Below are positions 45,416 through 58,388 of a stretch of 64,000 nucleotides of DNA, piece after piece. The position numbers and the translations under genes were made by a program. Below the pieces are notes generated by a model. The model worked only from the letters and a program-made list of their open reading frames with translations. It had not been told where the DNA came from and ran no database searches. How positions within the stretch are numbered: the first letter of the stretch is position 1; each line of letters starts with the position of its first letter. Source of the stretch: Thysanoteuthis rhombus (taxonomy: Eukaryota > Mollusca > Cephalopoda > Oegopsida > Thysanoteuthidae); contig OY735215.1 of assembly GCA_963457665.1 (NCBI GenBank), positions 41,407,825 to 41,471,824 on the forward strand. The letters run 5' to 3'.

Positions 45416-45870
45416 ACAGGTCTGGTTAGTCAATGGAAACTATCACATGACCAATGTCTTTAAGCAGCATGCCATGTTGGAGGTAATCAATCAAAAAACT
45501 GGAAAAAGGGGTGATGAATGAGTAAAGTTACTTCTCTCACATTTTTTTGGTCACTGATCATAAAAAAGTTTGAAGGTTTTTTTCAAAAGCATGAATGCTG
45601 CCAGACACAAATTAAGGGATCAATTCACATCCAAAATTATACCCCTCACTATAAACTCATTTAGGGGGGGGGTTATAAAAACAAAACAAAAAACAATTCC
45701 CCAATTTATTGAGGGTAGTGTCAAGTTTCTACTATAAATGGTTAAGGCTGGACAAAGTCAGAATAAATAGATACATGAGAATGCTAGATCTCATTAATAA
45801 ACTAAACCCAGCAACAGTGTTCAAACAGGTCTATTGTAGGTAGCAGTGATTGATAATTTCAAGATCAAGT
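45416..45870 (+). mobile_element. Dispersed repeat family 1, copy 5
   Basis: Head caggtctggttagtcaatgg with aaactatcacatgaccaatg, gcagcatgccatgttgg, and near the end aaacccagcaacagtgttca and tgtaggtagcagtgattga. This shares the distal segment with the copy at 16160. Confidence 0.65.
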
Positions 45871-46428
45871 ACTAAGTTTAAAAACCCCTCTAAAACATAC
45901 AAAAAAAAACAATCAGTAAGACTATTTACAAGTTCTCAATAATATGGGACAGATTACTGCAGCTTAAATCAAGATAAATCTAATAATGAATAAATATTGG
46001 GTATGGACAGTTAAGCAGCACATGATTAGAAACCACCGTTGCGTGCTTACTAGATATTTGTTTTGTGCTTTTAAAAAAATAGGAAAATTAATCTCAATTT
46101 TTAACAGGATACATTTCCACAATAAAGGAATGCCTTGATTAGTGCAAGTTTTGATCTAGTATGATTAAGGAATTGCTGTACAGATTAATCTAACTAAGTA
46201 TAAACTGAGAAAAAATCATTTGATTTTGATGAGACCTTGAACAGTGCAGTTTTGAAAAGTATGGAAAATCTTGGAATGAATTAACCGCACTAACCAAGGT
46301 AGTCCTGTATTGCAACGTTAGTTGAAATAACCCACAAATTCCAAGCAATAAAATAAGAAAAAAAAGGAATCTTTATGTACTCAGAACAAATTAATAGTCT
46401 CCCCAACAAACTAATAGTAAAAGTCATC

Positions 46429-47250
46429 CTTTGATATGCTGGTAATATTGTTGCTCATTCAAAGGAAGATCAAATGGCTGAGAGAGGCTGACAATGACCA
46501 CTTCAGAGCAACAAGATTAAAGACCTTTTTCTGAATATAAACCAAAGATGGGTTTGACCAAGTGCCAGACCAACAAGGGTGACATTAAAACTTAACCTAC
46601 AAGCAGAGAAAGGAGTAGAAAACAAGTCTACTTATGCAGTACACCAGGGCCATTACATAAGTAATAAGCCTGTGTACAAGTGGTTTTAGTGATCATATAG
46701 TGACTATGCAGGAGCCTTGGCATTGCAAACTAATAAGACCATTCACCTCCAATTTTCATCAGAACATGTCCAGACAACTACTAGCATTTAAGGAAATATC
46801 TGAGTGACACGCTGAGATAGGAATGCAATCTTTTATTCATATTTCAATTAGTGTGTAATTCAAAATACAGGTTTTTTTTGTCCAGACATCTTTTTCCTAC
46901 TTTAGATTCTGTTCTGGCCATTTGGTAACAGCAGAATACTTAATGGTTAATAGAAGCTAAAAATGTGCGATGCAGTCCATGTGGTTAGCATTTATAACTA
47001 ATATATTTTTCTTTTTACTTCTGCTACAAGTGAGGTACAAAAAATAATATGTACTGCATAAATTCTTCTTTTTCTACTGGTAAGTTGAGTTTTAATGTCA
47101 CCCTTATTGGTCTGGCATTTGGTCAAACAATCTTTGTTTAATATTCAGGAAATGGTCTTCAATTTTGTTACTCTGAAGAGGTCATTGTCAGCTCCACTTA
47201 ACCATTTGATCTTCATTTAAATAAGCAAAAATATTACCAGCATATCAAAA
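46429..47250. mobile_element. 822-bp inverted-repeat element, arms about 200 bp
   Basis: The left arm 46429-46642 starts ctttgatatgctggtaatat and includes aagatcaaatggctgag, gctgacaatgaccacttcag, gccagaccaacaagggtgac and tatgcagtac. The right arm 47051-47250 is its reverse complement with roughly 15 percent mismatch and small indels. The arms stop sharply at the same base pairs. The 408-bp spacer is AT-rich and non-coding. No target duplication is evident. Long-armed foldback element or MITE; superfamily unknown. Confidence 0.8.
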
Positions 47251-47299
47251 GCTGGCTTCCAGCTACATATTGCATTAACCATTTACAGGATTTTGAATG

Positions 47300-47716
47300 G
47301 AACTCTTCACCTTATTCACAATAATAAAGCATGCCTGTCTATTAAGAGATTCCCAATAGAGTATCAACAGCTGGTGATGAAGTCCTGGTTTCTGTTGCAT
47401 ATGTCAGTTTAGTGATCCTTGCAAGTCTCAAGTCTGAAGTTTTTCTAAAATGAGGTATAATTATTCATAGAAAGCAATACATTGAATAAGGTCATATTCT
47501 AAAGTACAAAAAATATGTACACAATCTTTGAAATTGTTATATAAGTAAAGAATAATAAAACTACTTTCAATCAATTATTTTAATGAGGCAAAGAACACTC
47601 TGTAAGCACCCCTAGGAACTTATCTGTCCGGTCCCAAGCTTACCTCCAAACAACAATACAATTTTAAGCAATCACACTTGAAATAAAATAGAGAAAATCT
47701 AAATACTGGACTTTGT

Positions 47717-47747
<31 letters not shown>

Positions 47748-48700
47748 ATACACATTCACCTACTGTGTGTTCAACATATGCAATACTACACATTACCACA
47801 AAGTTCAGTAAGAACTCACAAACTCATCCTCTATTGACAGACACTGACAAACAAACTTTTAATAGCACTATTCACTAGTGAACAACTTTTTACTGTGTCC
47901 AAATTGCAGAAATTACTGTTTAGTTTAAAATTTTATTTCAAAATTCGTAAAGCGGGAAAATTATGTATACCTGTACATACACAAACATATTTAATTATGT
48001 AGACTGAACGGATGGATCTGATGAAAATACTTAATTCATATTATATTCATATACAACAGAATTATATAAAAAGATCAGTTCTATTCAGCAATGGACATAG
48101 GTTTTGGAAACAAGGCTTGTTATAAGGCTGAAGCTAAGATTTATGCTCAGGGCTCACCAAAGGTTCCATCAGAGTAAAATGAGGTGAACTCATGATGTTC
48201 ACGGTTCCAGGGCACATGACCAATTTCAGGATCATTTTGAGCCGTACAAAAAAACCTGGAAATTTAGAAGTAGATATATGCCACGTTCTTGCTAAGCTCT
48301 CCCTCATTTCCACCACTTGTTCAATTCATGATCAGGTAGCAGATTTTTTTTTTAAAACTATGTGTGTACAAAGAGTGATATAAGTATTCTTACCTTTCCA
48401 CTTAAGGATACAACAAAAAAATGAGAAATGAACAGTACTAAATATAAAAAATCGACGAATAATAAATAATCTGGATGTCCTGGAAAAATAACAGTAATCT
48501 TGTAAAATATCAATGCATAAACTATGGACATTAGCCTTACCATCTCTACAACATCAAAAAGGAATTACATCGGACAATCAAAATATATGGAATGAATAAA
48601 CAATATATAGATTAACATCATCAAAAAAGCAATTTTAAATAGAAGCAAAAAGAAAAGCTGTTACCCCATGTACGACACTCAAACAGAATTCTTTTAAGAA
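47300..48700. other. No gene recognised; (CA)n at 47716-47742
   Basis: Only short frames. The simple CA run is the one distinct feature. Confidence 0.45.
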
Positions 48701-48715
48701 CAAACTGAAGTTTAA

Positions 48716-48843
48716 CCCTTTTGAGACTTCTGGGACACACATATGACTGCTGGGATGTACTTGTCCGGTAGATCTCTTTTAGAAGTCTACAGGGACATTT
48801 TAAGTCAGGCATTAAGCCCCTGGATGTGTGAGTCGTAAAAGGG
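48716..48843. mobile_element. 128-bp piggyBac-like MITE with TTAA duplications
   Basis: TTAA at 48712-48715 and again at 48844-48847 flank inverted ends cccttttgagact and agtcgtaaaaggg, which match at 11 of 13 positions. piggyBac elements integrate at TTAA, duplicate it and start with CCC or CCY, so the class is well supported. No coding sequence. Confidence 0.7.
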
Positions 48844-49084
48844 TTAAAGGAATTGCAACAATAAAACTGCTAAGACAGACATAAAAATGAAAAGAAAAAA
48901 AAACAGTTTTGTCAAAGATCATGCGAGGCAAAAAGCTAAATACAAAAATTCTATCTCTGTTATTCTTCAAAGAATTCATGAAATAGGACATAGAAAAACT
49001 TCCAGTCTAGATCAACTTTACTGCTTAGATACAATCTTATTAAAAGTATCCAAAAGCCAAAAATAAAGCAGTTAATCTATAGCC

Positions 49085-49255
49085 ATAAGTCTTATCATGG
49101 GGTAAATTTACTTCCTGTAAGGGGTAAATGTTGGCAAAAAGTTTTATTTCTATTGATTTGAATAATCAAGTCGAATTTTATAAAAGAGGTAAATCTGGAT
49201 GAATGACCTTTCTGAAAGGGTAGATTACACAAAGAAAGGTTCAGAACTGCTGATC
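49085..49255. mobile_element. hAT-like non-autonomous relic
   Basis: The right end aggttcagaactgctg is the reverse complement of a cagcagttctgaacct start, a form common in hAT elements. atctata occurs just outside both ends. The left end matches only loosely. Confidence 0.35.
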
Positions 49256-49295
49256 TATACCATAAAATAATGCAAGAGCACTTTCAAAGAATCCA

Positions 49296-49375
49296 TTCTC
49301 TACAGCACAAGTCAGCAAACTACAGCCCACAGCCTCATTCCATCGAACTCCCGACTTAATTTAATATTCTTTGTT
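49296..49375 (+). mobile_element. hAT-like end sequence
   Basis: caagtcagcaaactacagcc then cacagcc resembles the GGCAAACTaCGGCCC start of many hAT elements. A similar start lies at 55890. Confidence 0.3.
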
Positions 49376-49507
49376 TTCCTTATATGTCTTTGCTTAGCAA
49401 ACAATGAAATCAAGAATTTGAAAAATAGAGCAAAAGTCTAGGACAAGACATAAAAAAAACTTCTGTTCAAATATCCATACCTTGCATTAATGAATATCAG
49501 TAGCCCA

Positions 49508-49836
49508 AGTGTGTACCAGAACTAATAATCTAAAAAATTATCTGAAATTATCTAAAAATATTTTTTTTGAATAGATCTTATATCAAAAATTATCTAAAAA
49601 AAATATCAGCACAAGATATTGGGTATTGTTGGTCCAGACTTACAGAAGAGAACCAAAAAAGCACTTTGAAAAAAAACAAAAACCTTTTAGATGGTGCCTA
49701 GAGGGGTATTCATACAAATTTTCAAAGTTTTAACCCCAAAAATGTGAGCAGGAGCAATTTGATACACACACACGGGCAGGCAAGTGGAGAGAGAAGAATC
49801 TTTAGTTCAGTTGGCTGGTTGGCCAGTCAGACTACA
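49508..49836 (+). mobile_element. Dispersed repeat family 2, copy
   Basis: gtgtgtaccagaactaataa head with repeated tctaaaaaattatctg, gggtattgttggtccagact, gagaagaatctttagtt and ggctggttggccagtcag. The tail actacagtgattagat has lost the ggg start. Confidence 0.6.
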
Positions 49837-50149
49837 GTGATTAGATAAATTTGTTTGTTCGTGTTTAACGTACCTCTTCCATCTCTTCTAAATAAATGAT
49901 TTACATAGTTTTACAAATGTCAAGCAAACTATTCTTCAAACTTTTCTTTACTGCATGAACCTGATTTTGATATGCAGGCAATTGGAAGACAGTCTGTCTC
50001 AAATATGTACTAAAATTGATTTTATGTGATTTACTTTCAATTGTCCTCCATCTGCCGCTGATATTGATACTAGTAGTAAAAGTCTACCATTAAAGTCAAA
50101 ACGGAGCTAAAGTGAACGGTTGGGGGGGGGTGCAAAGAAAGTCAGATTG

Positions 50150-50604
50150 TGACAAAGTCAACAAAAAGTCAATAGCCAGATATAGGAAAAGGAATGCTCT
50201 GTGACATACAGAGGAAAAACATGGAACCTAGCAGAACCCCTTGAAAACAAACTACAAATTACACGGAGAGCAGTGGAAACCATAAAAGATAGAGGAAAAT
50301 CAACATAGATCAGAGGGTAGACCAGAGTAAAAGATATCATACAAGTGATTTAATGACAAAAATAGAGATGAACTGGACACTTAGCAAGAAGGGGAGACAA
50401 CAGATGAAGCATAAGGCTAATCAATTGCTACCCATGGGACTGTAAATGCAGTAAGAAAAGACCAGAAATAAGATGGAAAGATGAGATAGAAATGTACGTT
50501 AAGGTATGTTAGGGGTTAGCATAATTACAGTCGTCAGGGGTGGAGCTAGAAAAGGCTTTAGTCCAGCGGTGGACTTACTATGGCTGATGATGATGATGAT
50601 GATA
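50150..50604 (+). pseudogene. RTE-like LINE 3' fragment, third family
   Basis: Reads a diverged TRRAV block, then KIEMNWTLSKK (the position of the KWAGHLARR motif), RPEIRWKDEIE and, after frameshifts, the GWS..EKAL/QRWTYYG ending found before the stop in RTE-clade proteins. The tail is gatgatgatgatgatgat at 50587-50602. It shares little with the WRDHKTAQYI family. Confidence 0.65.
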
Positions 50605-50944
50605 TAATGAGACGAAGCAAGCCAAATTATTTAATTTTGAGTGTGTGTTGGAGAGTATCACTCAAAGAGAGAAGAGTAAGACTCAGGTTGTTTAAAAATT
50701 ACAGAAACTAAAATCTTTACATTTTATTAAATTATAAGACACAAACATTTCAGGAGAGCTATTCTCTAGCATAAAGTATAATACATGAGTAAGAATAAGG
50801 TATCTAATGGATTTGCACAATTGAAACCGCAGTGAACTGAAAGTCATGAGGCTTGATCCATACTAGAGGTGAGGTTGAACATTCTGACATTCAAAATTAA
50901 TTCACTAAATTCCATCAGTAAATTGAGAAAGCTCATTATTAACA

Positions 50945-51345
50945 GTCTTTTATCATCTATCGTTGGACATAGACCCTCCCCAGAATTCACCAGATTTCTC
51001 CATACAGAGTGTCGTGGAGCCAATACTTTCTGAAACTGGCCTCCGTTTCACATTTGATCACTGGATATCAAAGTTGTGAATCATGATGTTTATCAGTTCT
51101 TACAACATGACAAGTGCATTGCTATTTGAGTTTCCTGATGGATTCTATGATGTTTCAGACTCCTGTTTTTTCCCTAATATATCGTGCTACCTTGCAATCT
51201 CTACATGTGGCATTGATCACGATTCTTTCATGTGCACGTTGTATGGTTTTCAGTTAGAGAGAGGGTCAATCTTTTGATTTGGTTCCATGTTTCATCTCCT
51301 TTGGTGACTATTGAGAGGACGAAATGGTTGTATACCATTCTTAAA
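50945..51345 (-). pseudogene. RTE-like LINE 3' fragment (copy 7)
   Basis: Plus-strand blocks gttggacatagaccctcccc, cgtggagccaatactttctg, gtgaatcatgatg, catgtgcacgttgtatggtt and tttcatctcctttggtgact match copies 6 and 10 in order. The frames are broken. Confidence 0.7.
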
Positions 51346-51679
51346 TGTATACACAAAATTATTTATATACATATACCCTTCTCTTTGTTTACTTGACTTG
51401 CAACAACATGCAATCATGATTTGTTAACTATTAAGAGATAAGATGTTACACATTACATTGTATAAGTTCATCTTTTACTAGGACCATCATTGTTGGCTGG
51501 CCGAGGGCAATAAATACCCAGGCGCCAGCCCTGGTCAGAACCTTTCTTAGATATTCTCCATAATGTTTGGAAACTCTTCCAATGATTTTCTATCTTAGCC
51601 TTCTTCTCATTGAAATTTTCATTTTTTCTCTGAAAGTGTTTAGAGACTATCAACCAAAAGAGTCAAAATAGATTTCTTC

Positions 51680-52078
51680 AGTTTTAAAGTTGGTCTGACT
51701 GGCTGGATATGTATGTAGGCATGTATCACATATACAAGCTGCACCAACAGAGCTAGAGAACTGAAAATCTAAACATTTTTTCCTCATTTTATATAGGAAA
51801 AATGGATTTTTTTTTCAACACACTCGACATATTAGGTTTTTGGTGGAGTTGTCAATCTATAATGTAGGTTTATGCAGAATCGATCTCTTAATTTGTGTCA
51901 GTTTTTTTTTTTTTCAATTCAGACTTTTTTAGCGATCATTGTCCAACAAAAGGCAAGAGAAGTATCTTATTCATTGATGATCCCTTTTTTGATATATATG
52001 ATTGATCACCTCCAACAAAACATAATGCCAGAAGACGTTGGCCTTGTGATGGTCTCTATTGAGTGACTAATCAGACTT
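51680..52078 (-). mobile_element. Dispersed repeat family 1, copy 6
   Basis: Reverse orientation: tggtctgactggctggatat, acaagctgcaccaacagagc, gttgtcaatctataatgtag, tgatcacctccaacaaaaca, and head tgagtgactaatcagac. Confidence 0.65.
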
Positions 52079-52084
52079 TCTCTT

Positions 52085-55000
52085 TCTCTTTCTCATTCAT
52101 TTCACACTCTTTCTGAGACCTTCTTCCTCTCTATCTTCCACTTTGATTTTCACTCTTATGCACATGAAATTATGTTCTGCAGCTAGCAGGAGAGTTTTTA
52201 TAATATTAAGATTAATATTGAATTTGCGCAACATAAAGAATTGCCGAAATAATTAATAACCTAATTCTATTTTTCAAATTACAGTCCAGAAAGAGTTTAA
52301 TCTCACGCTAGCTACCTGTGTGAGTTTTTTTTTTTTTTTTCAGGTTGACTGTTTTTTTTAGTCATATGAATAAATAATGATAACTCTAATAAATTGATTT
52401 AGAAAGTTGCAAGTTAACAACAGAGTAACTCAAATGCCTTACAACACCATTAGAATGTTCAACCTTCCAGTAGCTCAACCACAATGCTATCAGATTTACC
52501 CTCCTCCCATCTGCAGTTAATATTTTATAATTAACAACTGAGTAGAATGATAATTAGAGTAGTTCTCTCGGAGCACAGGATATCTTTGGAATAACAAATT
52601 ACAGAGTCGCATTTCCCTGACAATTAAGAAACTTTCTTTTTTCGCATGAGCAAAAAATATTTCTGATTCTTTGAAAAGAACTTCCTATTCATGAACTAAA
52701 AGCAAAGATTTCTGTTCAACATTAAAAGACGAGACAAAAGAATCGAGGCAAATCAAAAATGACAGAGATAAGTGCATCTTGAAACAAAAGGACCAGAAGT
52801 CTTCAGAATCTTTTTTTCTTTCTTTGGTTGCATAAGCTTTTAAAAATAGAATTTTAAAAGTCTGATGTTAAATTTAGAGTGATTGCAAACAGGAAATTGT
52901 TAGACCAAAAAAAGCATTTTTATAGGCCAAGAGATCTTAAATTCAGCTTCACTTTTAGAGTGAGCATTCAGATGCTTTCTCTATTTCTCTTCCCCAACAC
53001 TAAATTTGTAAAACAATTCAACTATCAATATGAAACATCAATAGTGTTCTATATTTATTACAGGGTGTATGACTGAAATTCACTAATCATTCAACTCTGA
53101 TACATACAAATTTGCAGCAGTTAAATTCACATTAACATTACATATGTATCAATTCATATATAAATTCCTCCTTTACAACTGTTGCTGAAATAGCTATAAA
53201 TTCTCCATTAAGCTGCGTATAACAGGTACAAGAAGTGCATCGCTTCACTAAATCAGATGAAAATAAAAAACGGAAACATCAAACTTCGAACGAAGTGTCA
53301 TGGTTTCAAAAGCAGATACAAGTAGTTTGTTCAAGATTTCTGTATTTCTATAAACATCTTCATCTCAAATTTAACGTTATTCTAAATCAATAAGAGTTAT
53401 TTAGTAATATTTAAAAATTATTCAACTGAGAAATGAAATTTTGTAAATGTGGCAGAATATAACCAGCAAAATAATTGAAAGTATTTGTCTTTACAGAAAT
53501 GTTTTTTCCCTAATCATACTTGAATCATCATCTTCATGAAGCAGATATTGTCTTCAAAATATTCTTGAACTCTTTACATTGGATATACTGTATACTACAC
53601 CCGAAACATTATGAGTAGTGGTCTGTTTATCAAAGCTCGATATGGATAATTATGGGGTTTGGATAAGTTGCGGTCAGTAGTAGTCTTTGGAATACACCTG
53701 CAAACCATTTTTCTTATAATGGTAAGAAATATTTGTCAACTCTACCGAGTAAAATTTAGGTCTTAAGCAGAAATTAAACTTGACTATTTTGAAGGAGACT
53801 ATAAAGGCTTTAGTACAATTTTATTTATCATCTCCCTCTTTCTTTCCTCTTCTGACATATCTACTTCTTTTTTCTTCCTTATCCTTTTTCTTTCTTGTCT
53901 ATTTTGACTACTTTCTTTACAACTTTCTTACAAAGTGCCTAAATTTTATTTCTTGTTAGATCCATAGAAGGCTGCCATCTTGAATGTGAGCTTGCCTTTT
54001 TCTGAGCGCTCATTGGATCTTGATAGAAAGGGAGAAAAGTTTCTTTTTTTCATATCGTATACACAAATGTATTTGGGACTCCCCCCTCTAAGAGGCATAA
54101 ATCAAGCAAGAAACGGTCTAAGTAATGAGACGTTCATACAGGCAACTAAAAACTCTCAAAGAACACAAAGAAAATAATTACCTAACAAATATGAAACTAG
54201 AACAAGGAACAATTTTTCTATGCGTATAAGATTTGTACTCATGTTTATGTATGAGTGAGAACACTTCTTTTAAAAGGTATCTTGAACTCATACATAAATT
54301 TAAAATGCAATGTGTATCTATATACAATTTTTTTTTTGTGTGCAGATGTGTGTGTAACACTTTCTAATGTGCATACAGACACTTATTCTAATCCGAGCAA
54401 AAGTGCTGGGGAGCAACATTTTGATCCTTGGCAGACAATACAGATACTACACTCTGATCACCAACAGAGCGCAGGGCAGCGACACATTGATCCTAAACAA
54501 AGCACATAGATATTCTGATCCTTGATAGAAGTACCAATCCATACAATAATGATCTCATCATTTTTTCTAAGCAATGATAATAACTACACATGTAAATACC
54601 TAATATTTGAGTCCATACATATAGTTTGTGTCAAACATAGGGAATTCGTTTGCTGAGCAGATTTTTTAAATTTCTAAACCAGCAAGTTTTGATAGCAATT
54701 GAAAGATCATGTAAGGTCTAATTAAGCAATTTTCCAGTTTACTGATAGCAAGTTGAAGTAAGAGTATCACAAGAGAATTTATCAAGGAAAAGTAAGCCAA
54801 GTGCTGTAGACATTCTCTAGAATGACTTCTTATCAGGTTTGAGAGAAAGAGACAAAAATGGATAATCTTACATCAGAGTACTTAAACCAAGTAGTGCCCT
54901 TACACTGACAGCAACTGCTGTCCCGGCTTGAGCTCCTTACATTCATTAGAGCTTACTCGTCCTGTTTGCGATATATGAATTATACCTGGTGGTGTTATTC

Positions 55001-55330
55001 ATTTCATTCTGCATTATTTTACCCTGGCTAGTGGGAGAGATGGATTAATGCCTTTCCCAAAAATATTAGTGCAAAGAGAGCACAAACTTTCTCAGCTGAT
55101 TCATTCTCCTTGCTATTATCCACTTGGACACTCCACTCCTCAACATCATCTCAAAGCAACAACATTAAGATTAATGAATCCTCTTAATTGGTGATGAAAT
55201 TACATTACTTCTCTTCTAATAATGAATATAATAAAAACAAAATTTAATGAAAAATTACCCATTAATTTATGCTTTTCTCTCGTATATATAGGCATCTCAC
55301 AAAAATATAGAATAATCACATAAGTGTATC
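52085..55330. other. Long stretch without recognised genes
   Basis: The largest interval in which I could place no mobile element. It holds homopolymer T runs, CT-rich text at 53825-53950 and a loose duplication at 54418-54530 (ttttgatccttggcagacaa, cattgatcctaaacaaagca). Frames of 60-84 codons lack motifs. This would be the best place to look for missed host exons or regulatory DNA. Confidence 0.4.
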
Positions 55331-55339
55331 ATTACATCT

Positions 55340-55832
55340 TGTACGCGTACCAGAACTAATTATCAAAAAAATCATCTGAAATCTATGACAAAAAGTAGAT
55401 CTTGTACCTGATATTATGAAAAAAAAATAGATATTTCATCTAAAATTATTGAGAAAAATAAATCTTCAATCCAAAATTATCCAAGAAAATGAATCTTTTA
55501 TCTAAAATTATCAAAAAGAAATAGATCTCTTATCTAAAATTATCTTAAAAAATAGATCATAAATCTAAATCTTTAAAAATAAAAAACACAAGATTCAGGC
55601 TGATCCTGGAATGAGCACATAGACCCCAAAAAGTACATTTTTTAGAAAAAGAAGAAGATCTTTTTAGATGTTACTTATTGCTATACTCATACAAATTGTG
55701 AAGGTTGTAACCTCAAAATATTGACCAGGAATCCCCAAAGACACACATACATATAGGCACAGACACTCAAAGGAGGAAGAATCTGTAGCTCACTTGGCTG
55801 GCTGGCTGGTTGGGCCACTTGTGGGGCTACGG
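55340..55832 (+). mobile_element. Dispersed repeat family 2, longest copy
   Basis: Head gtacgcgtaccagaactaat. Then a series of irregular units containing tctaaaattatc and aaaaatagatc that behaves like an internal variable tract (55370-55570). Then gctgatcctggaatgagcac, gaaggttgtaacctcaaaat, attgaccaggaatccccaaa, gaagaatctgtagctcactt, ggctggctggctggttgggc and the tail ggggctacggtgattcaat. Copies differ mainly in the number of tctaaaattatc units. Confidence 0.65.
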
Positions 55833-55887
55833 TGATTCAATCTAAATAAAGGTATCTACTCTTATGAAAAAAGGAACCTTTATCTAC

Positions 55888-55970
55888 AGCAGGGATTAGA
55901 AAACTGTAGTCTGCAGATTGAGTCTTGCCCATCAAGACATTCCATCTGGCCCACGAACATATGAAATATG
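55888..55970 (+). mobile_element. hAT-like end sequence
   Basis: agcagggattagaaaactgt then agtctgcag, with ctggcccacgaac further in, resembles the hAT-like ends at 541 and 49296. Confidence 0.3.
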
Positions 55971-56603
55971 CTATTATTCTTGAAAACTTATTTATATATA
56001 TATTTTGTTCCTTTCATATTATTGTGTATAAAATGAAAAAAATGTTTTTTGTTCATACATCTAATATACATAAGGATGAACAAAAAGTATAGTATCCATA
56101 ATAAATTATACATACAAAAAATTAAAACTTTTCCATCTTAGGAATATCAACTATAAAATGGTTAATAATCTCACTCAAAGAAGACTATCAGATGATATAA
56201 AGCAATCAATCATAGAAAAATATTCACAAGACAATAGAATATCAAATTTCTAATGAACTTAACCTTTCAAGAACAACTGTTACATCAATCACTAGAAAAT
56301 TCCTTGATAATGATGCATTTGAAAATATAAACAAAAACTGTAATCTTAGTCAGAAGCAGGTTATCAATTAGAGTTTTTATAAATCATTTATTTTCATTAT
56401 TTTTAATGATTGATGCAACATTTGATATTGGTGGGGTTAAGTTCATTAAGAATACTTGATATACTATTTCATCATTCTCATTGATTCTTCATCTTTAACA
56501 CTATGGTTAAAAGAATTGTTTTAGAGTTCATGTTTATTCATAATGGAAAACATTATTCAATCTGGTTAAGAATAAATGATTGAAAAACAGAGTTATTCAA
56601 GCT

Positions 56604-56658
56604 TTATATATATATATATACATACATATATATACATATAAAGATTGGATAACTCCAC

Positions 56659-56715
<57 letters not shown>
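56604..56715. repeat. Two (TA)n microsatellites with a short unique spacer
   Basis: Interrupted run at 56604-56640 and a long pure run at 56660-56715. Confidence 0.95.
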
Positions 56716-56718
<3 letters not shown>

Positions 56719-57299
56719 TTACTTCAATTTTATCTTGGACCTCAAATACCAAGAACATTGCCAATCAGGCCTAATTCCCCAAAAGTTTTCTCAACTTTAA
56801 TGTATAGGCATATATATATTTATGTACAAAAGATTCATAGATATTTATTAAATATGTGTCACTATTTCATTGATGTATTCTTGATTTTATAGTATGAGTT
56901 CTCAAAGTAAAAAAATCATTTTTTGTATAAATTTCACATTGAGACATGTCATAGAAAAAATCAAATTTATTTTCCTAAGTAGACATTTTGAGGCCTAAGC
57001 TAAAATTTGCCAGCAGTGAACTGGAAATAATGTTAACACCGACAATGTGACAAAAAAAAAAATTTAAATATTAAACTAAAATATTTGATACTTGATTTAC
57101 ATGAATAAGCTTTCTTAATCTGTCAGAATTTGAAGAACCAATACCAAACACACAGAATGAAGACCATAAATTTGCATTACACAATCAAATCAATTCATGA
57201 GGTCAAAGATTTTTTTTCTTCTTCCTCAATCACAATGACTAATATAGTTATGTAGTCACATTGATTCAAGTTGGAGAAAATAAGCAAAAATCTATGCTA

Positions 57300-57785
57300 G
57301 CCATTCTCAACCTTTTGGGGCCATGGCCCCCTTGAGAGCTATTCTCAGGCTCAAACAGAGATTCAATCCCAATTCATTCAACATGGCCATAATTAGCACA
57401 TGTATAATGAAACATAAAAGAAGAAGAGAAAAAAGTTCCAGGCTTGTTTTTTTCTTTTAAATCCTTACAAGCTTGTTGCATCTGACACTCATTAGAGGAT
57501 GACTTATCAGAAAAATGGTGAGGTGTACTGTGTGGAAACAATTCGAATAAATTAAAAAAATGTTGTTTAAAAGACTTTTCAACAGAGTCTATAATTATTA
57601 CTGGCAAAAATCCCAATGGGGGGCTGGTTTTTAAGATAATCAGTATTATCAGTCACAGTTTTGGTTATGTCTTTGTACAAAGTCTATTACTAATAAAGAT
57701 TTTAGCTGAGGACCCCTTTTGAATGTGCCAGAGCCCTCAAAGAGTGCAGTATGTCCCCCCCCATTGAAAATGAATGATCTAGACC
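57300..57785. mobile_element. Possible hAT-like element
   Basis: Left end gccattctcaaccttttggg then gccatggccccctt; right end tgtccccccccattgaaaat. Both resemble hAT-type TTCTCAACC and TTTTCAAxxGGGG starts in opposite orientations, but they do not match each other well. Minus-strand frames of 80 and 68 codons inside have no recognised motif. Confidence 0.35.
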
Positions 57786-58284
57786 TTAAACAAGTCTCTG
57801 AAGTTCTTTGATAGCTACAATCAATATATTCATATATTTCAAAATTATAAGTCACACATGATTATAAATATCTACTCATTCTTTATTCACTACATTCAAG
57901 TGACAAAATAAAATTAACTAGCCAATGAATCTAATGTCTTTGAAAGCTAGTTTAATGCAACCAGTGAAAGGTTATCTTACATATATCAACTTGTATAATC
58001 TGTCTGACTAGTCTGTCTTTCTTTCTTTTTTTAGGCTGGATGTCGTAGTTATCCAATATAGAAACCAAAGAACAAATAAACCACTCATATCAGTACCAAA
58101 AGAAAAAAAAAAAAAGAAGAAATTGAAAATGGGCCTAACCCATGAAACCAACGAGCAAGTAACAAAGCAGAACAGACAAGACTAAAAATGAAAAATAACT
58201 TGATATACACTAAAGTTAACTTGAAAATTCATACAAAGGAATTCGAATAGTGATTCATGGGGGGGAAGGAGGTTAACTTCTCAT

Positions 58285-58388
58285 CAGAGTTACTTCCCTT
58301 GCACTTTTTGGTAATTTTTTTCTAATTTTTCTTCAATGCAATTCACAAAAGAGTTCCATTTTTTAAATTCTATTCATTGAAGAGTTTC
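58285..58388 (+). repeat. Dispersed repeat family 4, copy 2
   Basis: ttacttcccttgcacttttt and cacaaaagagttccattttt then attcattgaaga match 26278-26375 closely. Confidence 0.6.
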
